Positions 1-9,335 are shown, counted from the first letter of the stretch. The stretch is DNA of 64,000 nt from Trichomonas vaginalis G3 (GCF_026262505.1 NC_067204.1:22413300-22477299); one strand, 5' to 3'. The notes: a model not told the origin generated them from the sequence alone. Program-made: numbers and translations.

Positions 1-331
1 TGGTACATAGTTAATTAATAATTGTTCAAAGGATTGAACTTCTTGAAAATGGTGAATTCCTAACAAAGAATGAATTAGTTATATTTGATGAAATCCGATC
101 TGAGAGTAATTAATGTAAGGGATCGCGCAAACTATAAATAAAATAAAAGTCACTCCCGAAACGAAAGTCAATGAATTTGCCAAATTTTAGTCTAAAAGTT
201 TGCAGAGTAAATGTAATCTACTATTATATAAATAATCTCAAATAGATAATGTTAAGCGGACAATTAATGGCTCACTAACTTAGTTTACAAAAATGTATGA
301 TATTTACTCCTTAAGTGTGCACTTACCACTT

Positions 332-451
332 TCTGACATTTTCTCAATTTTTTTAACACACAAGCTTTCTATCCAAATATTCTAAGGTCAAAAGCTATTA
401 TGTTTTTTCAGGAGAAAGTAACCATTAATCATTATATAGTGCCTAATATGG
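332..451. repeat. Dispersed repeat, copy A
   Basis: About 120 bp of non-coding DNA that resembles a second block at 23825-23938. Both begin with TTCTGACATT(T/C)TCTCAA, continue through an AT-rich stretch with a similar TATT(C)TAAGGT-like core, and end with TAGT(G/T)CCTAATATGGCT. Order and spacing of these blocks are kept. It is likely a remnant of a mobile or repeated sequence; no ORF is associated. The rest of 1-502 shows nothing else I recognise. Confidence 0.5.
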
Positions 452-502
452 CTGTTATACATTTCTGCTGTTAAAATATAGATATATTGATTTTTAAAGA
501 GC

Positions 503-685
503 ATGTCAGATTGTAGTAAGTACATCCTTAAATTACTGACAAATAAAGAACAAAAAATTAATTATATTTACTTCATAAGCCTTCTTCACGAGGTCTTGAT
601 AAGATTTGGAAATAGTCAAAAGATAGAGTATGATGAATGCATATTATATTCACGTTTTTTCATAAAAATATCAATTCAATCATAG
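503..685 (+). CDS. Small hypothetical ORF, possibly a gene fragment
   Basis: A 60-codon frame from a true ATG to TAG. The product is helical-looking (MSDCSKYILKLLTNKEQ...) and resembles in general character the N-terminal helical segment of trichomonad ankyrin proteins, but no domain can be named. It lies just past the dispersed repeat and converges on the ankyrin gene that ends at 720. No clear initiator box precedes it. It may equally be a degenerate fragment or chance. Confidence 0.25.
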   Translation: MSDCSKYILKLLTNKEQKINYIYFISLLHEVLIRFGNSQKIEYDECILYSRFFIKISIQS

Positions 686-719
686 AGGGAGAAAAAAAAA
701 ACAACATATTTATTATTAT

Positions 720-2912
720 TTAAACAATTTCAGTAAATGAAGGGGAACAAGCACTTCTAGGGAATTGGAATGGATGGCATCTTAATGAACCAGACACAAT
801 CATTCCCAAACTCTTTTCAAACTCGCGATAAACATCGTAAGAGTTGTAATTTTTGCTAATTTTGTCAACAGACAAAACAATCGATGGAGCTTGTGATTCT
901 TTATGTATATATGAATAAACAAAGATCACAGGCCTTGTTCTGCTTTCTTCCTTTGAGAAGAACAACTCAGGGATCGTGTACTTTTTAGTTAAAGTCAAAA
1001 TCAAATCCGAAAAAGCTTTCATCGAATTTTGCGCGTCAAATTTCAATTTCATCATTCCTGCGTGGAAAACAAGTTGAACTTCGTTCTTCGATGCTTCTTC
1101 CACTGTCTGATACAAATAGATACCGAACAAAGGTATCTTTATCGTGGAATTCGCGGAAATAAAGATTAATCTCCCTTCACAAATAATAATTGAACAAACA
1201 CCATTGGAAACAAAGCGGAAAACAGGTGGAAGCATGCTATTTACCTCATTAGGACCCATAAACAATGACATGATTCGTTCTCTAAGGAAAGGATCCCATT
1301 CAAAAGAGTTTCTGTCGAATTCTTTCGATTCTGTAATGGTAACTCTGAACATTACGTAGGGTTTCCTGGTTGCTACTGGTTCTTGTCTTCCTTTACTGGC
1401 TAAGGAGTTGAAAATATCATCAATTTGGTTCTGATTTGGAAGATATCTTTGGAGATTTGCAGTAATTGAGTAGAGTTGATGACCAAAAGTAACTGTTGCT
1501 ACATTAAATAGGACACAGATGTTTTTGATCCATGAAATAATAACGGAATTCCCAATTACGAAATTTAATGCATCCAAATCATGGAGTTTTTGAACAATGA
1601 TGGGGAGTTCACCAATACTTTTATGGAAAGCTTCCATTTCATTGGATTTCACAATCCTATTGATCACTTTTTCAAATTGAGAAAGATCAGGATTATTTTC
1701 GAGTTTATTCAGCTCAAGATTGATCATTTCTATGTTCTGAACAATCAGAGAGGCCAATTGTACAGCATGGAGCTGTTGGTTTTGCGATTGGATGAAATTT
1801 CTTAATAAATTATGGAGACAACCGAGAATTTGAATATCTATCTTCACGAAATAGGTAAATCTTGTTGTATACAAGTAAGGAATATCAGCGTATTGGTAAG
1901 AACCGAAAAGAATTGGTCCAATTGGAAGATTTTTTATGTTTTGCAGATAATTCTTATCAGAATAATCGTAAGGAAGTTTCCCTTCGAAATCCGGTATCAG
2001 TTTGTATCTGCTCGACAAAAATGAGATCATTTTCGGTCTGTTGTGAATAACTGCTTGATGCAAGGGAGTTCTTCCTTTTTCGTCAATGCTGTTGGAGTAT
2101 CTGTCCAAGTACTTGGCAAAATTCTCGTAATTGTCCATTTTGATGGCTTCAAATAATGGATTTGGAAGTCCTAATGAAGATAAAATGTAAACAAAGTCAG
2201 ATTGATATAAATCAGCTGCCAATTCAAGAGCTGTTCTTCCAGACCAGTCTGTAGCCTTAAGATCATCGCAAATCTTGACAATTTGTATTAAAACATCGAT
2301 ATTTCCTGTATAAACAGCTAAATGCAAGTAAGTAGTACGGACGGGTAATTTGTCAAATATTAGTACGCTTGAAAATTCTGGTGGGACTTCTGAAATCGTG
2401 ATTTCTATATTATATGAAATTTGTAGTGATAAAATCCTTTTTATGATGTTTATATCTTGTTTTAAGATTGCATAGGCAATTGCTGTAAGTCCATATTTAT
2501 CTGGAACGTCTATTGGCACTTCATGAGCGATTACCATTTGCAACATCGTCCAATCGCTTTGTAATATCGCTAAAATAATACAATTTCTTCCATTTCCATC
2601 TAAATCTTCGACACATTTGTTATTTGCTAGTATACTGACTAATCCTAAAGCTTTATTATTAATTGCAACATGTAAACAATTCTCTCCTATCTTATTTTTA
2701 TATGAGAAGTCTGGATTGTATTTCATAACATACCAAAGACTTGCGTCAATACATTGGTTTTCCGCTAAAATCATTAAAATTGAACTGTTTTTCGAATCTA
2801 TTCCTGTATTTGGAGGTATTGAATCGATAATTTGCTTAAGATTTTCAGTGTTAGGTGCTTTAGCTGCATTAACAATACTTTTCACGAGATTGCCTTGGTT
2901 GATATCCGACAT
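720..2912 (-). CDS. Ankyrin-repeat protein with PH-like C-terminal region
   Basis: A 730-residue protein. Residues ~25-330 hold a run of degenerate ankyrin repeats (recognisable pieces: GRNCIILAILQSD, YGLTAIAYAI, TTYLHLAVYTGNIDVLI, GRTALELAADL, GRTPLHQAVIHNRPKMISFL). A long helical middle section follows (about 370-540) that could be a divergent exchange-factor-like helical domain, but I cannot prove it. The last ~180 residues look PH-like: alternating strands, a segment QLVFHAGMMKLKFD, then a closing helix SMKAFSDLILTLTKKY. This suggests a membrane or small-GTPase signalling scaffold (inference). The start is the first ATG; a TCACTCAAT initiator-like box lies ~25 bp upstream. The stop reads TAAA, typical of trichomonads. 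Confidence 0.85.
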   Translation of the reverse strand: MSDINQGNLVKSIVNAAKAPNTENLKQIIDSIPPNTGIDSKNSSILMILAENQCIDASLWYVMKYNPDFSYKNKIGENCLHVAINNKALGLVSILANNKCVEDLDGNGRNCIILAILQSDWTMLQMVIAHEVPIDVPDKYGLTAIAYAILKQDINIIKRILSLQISYNIEITISEVPPEFSSVLIFDKLPVRTTYLHLAVYTGNIDVLIQIVKICDDLKATDWSGRTALELAADLYQSDFVYILSSLGLPNPLFEAIKMDNYENFAKYLDRYSNSIDEKGRTPLHQAVIHNRPKMISFLSSRYKLIPDFEGKLPYDYSDKNYLQNIKNLPIGPILFGSYQYADIPYLYTTRFTYFVKIDIQILGCLHNLLRNFIQSQNQQLHAVQLASLIVQNIEMINLELNKLENNPDLSQFEKVINRIVKSNEMEAFHKSIGELPIIVQKLHDLDALNFVIGNSVIISWIKNICVLFNVATVTFGHQLYSITANLQRYLPNQNQIDDIFNSLASKGRQEPVATRKPYVMFRVTITESKEFDRNSFEWDPFLRERIMSLFMGPNEVNSMLPPVFRFVSNGVCSIIICEGRLIFISANSTIKIPLFGIYLYQTVEEASKNEVQLVFHAGMMKLKFDAQNSMKAFSDLILTLTKKYTIPELFFSKEESRTRPVIFVYSYIHKESQAPSIVLSVDKISKNYNSYDVYREFEKSLGMIVSGSLRCHPFQFPRSACSPSFTEIV

Positions 2913-2930
2913 AATTTCTCTTTATAAATT

Positions 2931-2939
2931 ATTGAGTGA
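2931..2939 (-). promoter_or_regulatory. Putative initiator (Inr) of the 720-2912 gene
   Basis: Reads TCACTCAAT on the minus strand, ~20-27 bp before the ATG. It fits the trichomonad Inr core TCA-Py-(T/A), with transcription starting at the A. Confidence 0.45.
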
Positions 2940-3191
2940 TCTTTCTCCAGAGCAGATCCACAAATTTACTTAATGAATATATTTCTTAATATTTTCAGTA
3001 TTATTTGCACAATTCAACTTCAATTCACTTCACTTCACAATTCGAATAAAGAGGGTCTTATTCCAACTGAAATAAATAATAGGAATTTGGAATAAACTCC
3101 AATATACGAATTAGGAATATTCATTTCCAAAAGCGAATTAGGAAATGGAATTAAGAATTGACTAAATGAAATAACAGACTGATTAGTTTAC

Positions 3192-3229
3192 GAGAAAGGG
3201 ACAGACTAGCCCATTGTCACTTTTTAATT
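3192..3229 (+). repeat. Left terminal inverted repeat of the 1.2-kb element
   Basis: 38 bp, pairs with the reverse complement of 4351-4388 with six mismatches and no gaps. It is immediately preceded by the 10-bp target duplication. Confidence 0.85.
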
Positions 3230-3335
3230 TAGCAAATGAACGCTTATGGAGTGGAGTTTTTGGGTAAATCTGATTTGCTTATAAATGAAATAAAATCAAA
3301 AGAAACCATATTGGCATTATATTATGCAAAAATAA

Positions 3336-3905
3336 ATGATCTTACTTAGTACTTTTAAAGTTAATTTCAGAAAAAATTTGACACAATGGTATCCGGCACA
3401 TACAAGTGGTGTACAACCAAAATATAAGTTGGTTTAAACATATATTGCTATATCTCATGATCTTACTTAGTACTTTTAAAGTTAATTTCAGAAAAAAATT
3501 GACACAATGGTATCCGGCACATACAAGTGGTGTACAACCAAAATATAAGTTGGTTTAAACATATATTGCTATATCTCATGATCTTACTTAGTACTTTTAA
3601 AGTTAATTTCAGAAAAAAATTGACACAATGGTATCCGGCACATACAAGTGGTGTACAACCAAAATATAAGTTGGTTTAAACATATATTGCTATATCTCAT
3701 GATCTTACTTAGTACTTTTAAAGTTAATTTCAGAAAAAAATTGACACAATGGTATCCGGCACATACAAGTGGTGTACAACCAAAATATAAGTTGGTTTAA
3801 ACATATATTGCTATATCTCATGATCTTACTTAGTACTTTTAAAGTTAATTTCAGAAAAAAATTGACACAATGGTATCCGGCACATACAAGTGGTGTACAA
3901 CCAAA
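3336..3905 (+). repeat. Tandem array: five copies of a 121-bp unit
   Basis: Units start at 3336, 3457, 3578, 3699 and 3820; the last is cut at about 3905. Units are virtually identical (the first differs by at least one A/T change, in an A-run). Each complete unit begins ATGATCTTACTTAG and contains an identical 33-codon mini-ORF that ends GTTTAAAC; since 121 is not a multiple of three, the units cannot be read as one protein. The fifth copy leads into a 118-residue frame. This looks like repeated duplication of the 5' part of a gene inside the transposon. Confidence 0.95.
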
Positions 3906-4176
3906 TCTTCGACTCGATGAACTTGTCATCGAGTTATATTCCAGTGTTGTTCCTTCATTCCTGATTAAGTTGCAAATTAAAGGTCTGGATTCAGAGAGAA
4001 GTGTTAAAGTTATCAAAAAAGTCACAAGAGATTTCGAAGAAATGACACAATTTAAAAAAGTCGAATGCATCAGTATGCTTGAAGCTGTTCAGAAAGGTCT
4101 GAAAAATGATACACTTGATCCCAACATTGTTTACTCAACATTAAAAATATTATTGCAAAGAAAACATTTGATTTAA
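3820..4176 (+). CDS. 118-residue ORF inside the transposon, partly made of the repeat
   Basis: The frame begins at the ATG of the fifth repeat unit; a longer reading back to 3769 relies on GTG. Residues 1-28 come from the repeat, and the remaining ~90 residues (about 3906-4176) are unique, charged and helical, e.g. DELVIELYSSVVPSF and MTQFKKVECISMLEAVQK. I do not recognise the family. Its position between terminal inverted repeats suggests a host gene fragment captured by the element, as in Pack-MULEs (inference). Its stop overlaps TAATAAA. It may not be expressed. Confidence 0.4.
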   Translation: MILLSTFKVNFRKKLTQWYPAHTSGVQPNLRLDELVIELYSSVVPSFLIKLQIKGLDSERSVKVIKKVTRDFEEMTQFKKVECISMLEAVQKGLKNDTLDPNIVYSTLKILLQRKHLI

Positions 4177-4350
4177 TAAACATTTAATTTATTATAATTA
4201 ATTTTTTATTACAGTATAGTAAAAAATGCTATAAATAAATTATTATATTTTATTAAAATGTGACTTTTAATAGTAAGTGAATAAAATAAATCAGGAATTG
4301 GGAAAGAAATAAGGTTAATTAAAAATAATGAAAATTACAAGTTTAAGGTT

Positions 4351-4388
4351 AATGAAAAAGTGACAATGGGCGAGTTTGTCCCCCACTC
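4351..4388 (-). repeat. Right terminal inverted repeat of the 1.2-kb element
   Basis: 38 bp, the inverted partner of 3192-3229, directly followed by the second copy of the 10-bp target duplication. Confidence 0.85.
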
Positions 4389-4525
4389 ATTAGTTTACTT
4401 ATTTAAAATGATCGTGTTTATCATGAAGGATGATTATTTTGTCTAATTCTGATAATAATCATGAATCAATTTTCGATTATTCCGAGTAAACTTGTAACAT
4501 TAACATAAGTTTAGTTTATTCAGCG

Positions 4526-4857
4526 ATGTTTGATATTCCATCTCTTTGAATATACTTTTTTCACTTGAGGCAAATATCAATCAAAGGGATCAATTTGGTG
4601 GAACTGCTCTTCATACTGCAGCACAAAATAGTAATAGAGAATTAATTTTGTTTCTTCTAAACCATAGTGCAAATATCAATAAAAAAGATGAAGAAGGAAA
4701 AACCGCTCTTCATAAAGCAGCATGGAATTATAATAAAGAAATAGTTGAATTCCCCCTTTCATATGGTGCAAATATTAATGAGAAAGATATTGCTGAAATT
4801 ACAGCTCTTCATATTGCAGTAGATAAGAACATTGAATCGGTATTTCTTATAATTTGA
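4526..4857 (+). pseudogene. Ankyrin-protein fragment between two transposons
   Basis: Three 33-residue ankyrin repeats are readable (FGGTALHTAAQNSNRELILF, GKTALHKAAWNYNKEIVEF, EITALHIAVDKNIESVF), the class found in trichomonad ankyrin proteins. The frame has no ATG: it opens after a stop at 4531 and the longest reading uses TTG at 4546. The nearby ATG at 4526 is in another frame and stops after seven codons. The right side ends in a stop at 4857, a few bases before the next inverted-repeat element. It is therefore a broken remnant squeezed between two mobile elements. Confidence 0.75.
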
Positions 4858-4883
4858 TTTTTGTGATATAGGAATTAAAGCTG

Positions 4884-4948
4884 GAGGGAGAGGCTTTTTT
4901 TATTTACGGGCGTGTCAAAAATGGTTTTTGCAAAAAAGTGCCAAAACA
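4884..4948 (+). repeat. Left terminal inverted repeat of the 2.4-kb element
   Basis: Starts GAGGGAGAGGC and contains CGTGTCAAAAATGGTTTTTG, which is matched in reverse at the right end. Confidence 0.8.
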
Positions 4949-7229
4949 GGGTACTTTACATGATGAACACTTAAAAAATAAGGATATAAACTATTTATTG
5001 ATATAAATAATCAGAATTAGGATAGAGTGTGAACATATTTGAGTTTGATCATGATATGAGTATTTAATAAAATTATATATTCACAATATATGTAAATTAC
5101 TAATTTCTATAATGGACCTTAGTATACTTGTTGTATAGTCAAAGATTTCATATATGAGATGTTTGTAACATAAGTTGAAAATTGGATGAGATTATAAATT
5201 TAGACTGATATTATTTTCAACTTGTAAAATTTATCACAATAACAATGTGTATGGTTATATTATTCATATCATTGATAAAAAGAAAAAAAGTTAGTTATAT
5301 TATTATAAAAAAGATTTTATTCTAAGTATTCTTTGTAGTTTAATATTCATCGTCTAGAAGAAAAGTACTGAATGGGCTGAATGTGAAAATGTTGATCAGT
5401 GTTCAATATGATATTGAAATTTGGTAAAGTTGAATTTTTCACGTAAATGAAGAAGTTAATAATTCTTAGCAATTTTAATGAATAAATCAGTAAATGAATT
5501 GTTTGTAAGACTGTTTTTTTTTATTTGATAAAATAATTATAGAATATCTCCAAACTTACTAGAAAACCTTTCTAAAAGTATGAATTCTTTCTTGTGAGAA
5601 AATGAATTTGAATCAAAATCGAACTTTTGAATATATAAAGTTGGAATTTTGATTGGAAAGCTGAGAAAATAAGTAAGTTTGCTTTGCATTCTTTTTTATT
5701 AACTATTTTAATATCTTTGTCGATGGATAACTTTTAGATTAATTCAATTTAAAACGTTAACGAGAATTGTGTCTTTGAATAGACTGATTACTGATGCAAT
5801 AAAGTAGTTATGCAGTAAAAAGTAGAATTCGGTAACTAAAATCCTAATTTTACTGTATCAATGAATGCGGTATATGAATCAGTATAGATTCATTGAGCAA
5901 AAATGATTAAAATACCTCTCTTTTTTCTAATTCATTTATTTTTATATCATTATTAGTGCAAATAGTCAGTGTTATGTTAAGATATTAACGCTGTTCCAAA
6001 AAAATAGTAATTTATACGTTTAATATGAGTTGCATTAGCAAAAAAATGCATTGATGGTAAAATTAGCTAGAATTGATCCAATTCAAATTCCAAATTTTTT
6101 TCAAAATAAAAAAAATTAATTTAAAATTTGTTAGAAAAACTATGAAAATCATGATTTTATGAAATATTTAGAATATTTTAAGAGGTTAATTATATTTATT
6201 TTTAGATAATAAATATATTTTCCTATGGAAATTTGAAATTATAATGCTTATATGATATAAATCTATTCGAAAATACGCGTTTTTAGACAAAATCTCATAG
6301 AATATGACTATACATTGAAAAATATCAACTTTCCAATATAGATATTAAACAATGAACATCTTATTTAACAATTTTATAATTAAATCTTTACTAGGACTGA
6401 TATAGCATTTAACACAATTCAATATATCAATAGTCTTTTCTAGACGAGTCATATTTCGGAGCTAATTGATAAATTTTTATTACAATTTCAAATTTCAGGT
6501 TATATATTCTAAAATATCAATTGATATCACAATCATCACAATCAACACAAGCTTTTACACTATTTACAATATATAAATTATTAACAAAGTTCATTATTAA
6601 ACAATTTTGTATTAAATAAATGCAGTGTTTTATTGTTGAATATGAAAAATAAATGTCATTCTAACAAAATTTTAAGCTTATATATTACGTCCGTCAAAAC
6701 TGAGAATAAAAAAAATTAATAATTTAATAAATTGATTTTTTATTTTAATTTCATATGTAATGATCTATACAAAACGAAAAAGCGTCATGCTCTATACCAG
6801 ATCCGAATTAATCTTCATAAAAACTTCGAATCAAATATTTTTCGTATTTAGATTGCATTTTCTTCATAATAGTAATGTAAATATGACGACAAAACTAATA
6901 TTTTTCGATACACCTTAGTGTAAGGGCGTCGCTGCTTAAAATTTTTGTCGTTTTTTTTTGATGATTTGGAACTTAACCAAATACATTTTTATAATAACAG
7001 CATTATTTGTAATACGCCAAATTTATATGTTCCAAGGGATAAATGGAAATAACTCGAGTATTTATTTGTAAATTTAAGTAAATCTCTTGTCGTTTTTTTA
7101 AAAACTTGATTTTCAACGATGAAGTCACGCAATTAGGTTCAAAGTTTCATGCCCTATAGTCAGATTTTGTAGATGGAATAGTAGCTCCACTAACTCTAAT
7201 CAAATCTTGCTAAAAATGTCACTTTTTCG

Positions 7230-7297
7230 CACATTTTGGCACTTTTCCTGCAAAAACCATTTTTGACACACCCGTAAATGCAAAAAGCCCCTCCCTC
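7230..7297 (-). repeat. Right terminal inverted repeat of the 2.4-kb element
   Basis: Reverse complement starts GAGGGAGGGGC and contains TGTGTCAAAAATGGTTTTTG, pairing with the left end. The remaining 7298-7604 stretch holds nothing I recognise. Confidence 0.8.
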
Positions 7298-7604
7298 ATT
7301 TTTTACATTTCAAAGCTAGATTTCGAGAAAAATTGAAATCATGATTTTTTGAGTGGCAATAATATTTGTAGCTATATGTAGTATCCAAATAATATATTAT
7401 AGTGCATTCTGAAGTTTACACTATTTTTACAAATTATCAAAAATATTTTGGAATATCTTGCATAACCCGTTATTTGGTACCATTTTTAATTGACTGAAAC
7501 CTAGCGGTCATTCAATTTATTGTGTCGATGATTCAAAAATTTTGAGACATTATTTCTGAATTAATTCAATCTTCATACAAAGTGTGAAATATGTTTCTCA
7601 ATGA

Positions 7605-7642
7605 TTACAAGTATAGTCTGGAAATATGAGTCTTTATTATTA

Positions 7643-7674
<32 letters not shown>

Positions 7675-9254
7675 AATAAGGCGACCCGCTCTTGAACCTT
7701 AGCCTTTACGAAATTCAACATGACAGTCTTGTCTTGTCTTGTCTTGTTTGATTTAAGAATTTCTGCAGTTTCTTTGTAATTATTACTGACTGCATAATGA
7801 AGAGGGGTATATCCATCTTTGTCTTTAGCATTGATATCTGCACCATTTGAAATAAGAATTTCGGCTGTTTCTTTGCTATTATACCTGGTTGCATAATGAA
7901 GAGGGGTATATCCATCTTTGTCTTTAGCATTGATATCCGCACCATTTGAAATAAGAATTTCTGCTGTTTCTTTGCTATTATTACTGGCTGCATAATGAAG
8001 AGGGGTCCATCCATCTTTGTTTTCAGCATTGATATCTGCACCATTTGAAATAAGAATTTCTGCAATTTCTTTCCTATTATTAGTGGCTGCTAGATGAAGA
8101 GGGGTCCATCTATATTTGTTTTCAGCATTGATATCTGCACCATTTGAAATAAGAATTTCTGCTGTTTCTTTGCTATTATTACTGGCTGCATAATGAAGAG
8201 GGGTACATCCATCAGCGTCTTCAGCATTGATATCTGCACCATTTGAAATAAGAATTTCTGCAGTTTTTTTGTTATTATCACTGGCTGCATAATGAAGAGG
8301 GGTAGATTCATCTCCGTCTTTAGCATTGATATCTGCACCATTTGAAATAAAATATTCTAAAAGTGATGAAAGATGGAAATTAGGAGAATAAACAAAACAT
8401 GTGTTGATGTCATTTGTTTGGTCCAAATAAACTAAAAATGATTGAAGATTATTGTATTGAGAACACAATTTTAAATCAATTTTTATGTTGTATTCATTCA
8501 TCAAAAATGTTACAAAATCGATATTGTGTGATATTATTGCATATTCCATGCATTCATTATCTGGCTTATGTACTTTCAAGCATTCATTCATAATGTCTGG
8601 ATTTCCGCTCAAAAACGAATATCTAAGACATTTTGGAGTGATTTCTGATTGAAATTTCGTTATTAAAAACTTAAAACAATCAACAGATCCATGATAACAA
8701 CATAATTCAAGTAACGAAATACCTCCTTTTGAATATGGATATAAATCACTTTTTAATTTTTGATTTTTATCAAATCCTTCTCCTTCTGTAAAATTTATCA
8801 ATGATATTTTGTCATCATCCATAATAGATTTGTGAATTGTATTTTGTTCGTGAATTTCAGATGAATAATGAGCATCTTCAAAATCGTTAAAAAATTTTCT
8901 CTCATTTTCATTCAATACTATATTGTATTCTTTGTAGAAAAGGTAATTAAAAACTTCCCTGATTTTGTTGACCTGATTTAGATGGTATTCGTCAACAATT
9001 TGTTTGACAATCGCTAAATATGACTTCATGAAGCGGTTGTTATAAATTGAAAGTTCGGATATATCATTTATAATCATATCAGGCTGAATTTGATAAGAGT
9101 CAATCAGGTTTTGTTTGATTTTTTTGTAAATTGCGTTGAATTTTTCTTCGTCATTTGTTTTCAGCCTGTACAAAGCATCGTAGACATCATTGTATCCTGT
9201 GAGGATCTCCATCAATTTGTCATAATGGGCGTGGTTAGTTTCTCCCTTGGACAT
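7605..9254 (-). CDS. Ankyrin-repeat protein with DUF3447-like N-terminus
   Basis: A 549-residue protein of the large trichomonad ankyrin family. The start is the ATG at 9254; an open TTG lies one codon upstream. Residues ~20-300 form the helical DUF3447-like region, including the typical stretch with LLELCCYHGSVDCFKFLI and LEYFISNGADIN. Six near-identical 33-residue ankyrin repeats follow (pattern NGADINAxxxDGxTPLHYAA, then ETAEILIS). After the sixth repeat the frame enters a CAAGA microsatellite, giving KTRQDKT, then an odd hydrophobic tail (VALFLLLLLFIYLFIII) that includes sequence from an AAT/AATA microsatellite. That tail resembles a transmembrane segment but is probably a by-product of slippage. 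Ankyrin proteins bind other proteins; the partner is unknown. No clear initiator box is seen; a 30-bp duplication occupies the upstream region. Confidence 0.85.
7642..7675. repeat. AATA/AAT microsatellite inside an ORF
   Basis: A run of AATA then AAT units lies within the 3' end of the ankyrin ORF and encodes part of its hydrophobic tail. Confidence 0.8.
7727..7746. repeat. Pentanucleotide repeat (TCTTG)4
   Basis: Four perfect TCTTG units (CAAGA on the coding strand) lie at the break between the last ankyrin repeat and the aberrant tail. Five-base units shift the reading frame with each gain or loss. Confidence 0.85.
7750..8345 (-). repeat. 99-bp tandem repeats encoding ankyrin units
   Basis: About six 99-bp units, near-identical at DNA level, sharing the segment GATATCTGCACCATTTGAAA on the plus strand. 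Identity at the DNA level, not just in protein, points to recent duplication or gene conversion. Confidence 0.85.
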
Positions 9255-9260
9255 CAATCA

Positions 9261-9335
9261 AAAATCTTACGATATCATAATCTTACATACAAATTTCGAA
9301 TTTCGAAAATCTTAAGATATCATAATCTTACATAC
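9261..9335. repeat. 30-bp direct duplication upstream of the ankyrin gene
   Basis: Two copies, 9261-9290 and 9306-9335, differing at one base: AAAATCTTA(C/A)GATATCATAA followed by TCTTACATAC. They sit directly in front of the ATG at 9254, where a promoter would be expected. Confidence 0.85.

Larger units (their letters stand above)
3182..4398. mobile_element. 1.2-kb TIR transposon with 10-bp target-site duplication (non-autonomous, MULE-like)
   Basis: A perfect direct repeat ATTAGTTTAC occurs at 3182-3191 and 4389-4398. Directly inside lie 38-bp terminal inverted repeats: left 3192-3229 and right 4351-4388. Read inward both begin GAG, share GGGACA-ACT-GCCCATTGTCAC and run on through CTTTTT-ATT; 32 of 38 positions agree. 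The element body is 3192-4388 (1197 bp). A 9-11 bp duplication is characteristic of Mutator-like elements, so MULE-like is the likeliest class. It carries no transposase; inside are a 121-bp tandem array and a small ORF that looks like captured host sequence. An active MULE-type transposase lies at 57493-59745, but I found no matching ends there. Confidence 0.85.
4884..7297. mobile_element. 2.4-kb non-coding element with ~65-bp terminal inverted repeats
   Basis: The left end (4884-~4948) and the right end (~7230-7297) are inverted copies. Read inward both give GAGGGAG-GGCTTTTT, ATTTACGGG-GTGTCAAAAA, then TGGTTTTTGCA and AAAAGTGCCAAAA. The interior is AT-rich with no ORF of note. A clear target duplication was not found next to the ends; AAAGCT occurs just outside on both sides but at different distances. 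This is a large non-autonomous DNA transposon or MITE-like element; its superfamily cannot be assigned from the ends alone. Confidence 0.8.

Noticed and set aside
3336-3905. CRISPR-like array
   Set aside because: Repeats are 121 bp, directly adjoining with no variable spacers, in a eukaryotic setting. It is a simple tandem array.
3705-4070. 121-codon minus-strand ORF
   Set aside because: It runs antisense through the tandem repeats and is explained by them; no start context or family.
4875-7320. AAAGCT as target duplication of the 2.4-kb element
   Set aside because: The two copies are at unequal distances from the inverted ends, so they do not form a proper flanking duplication.
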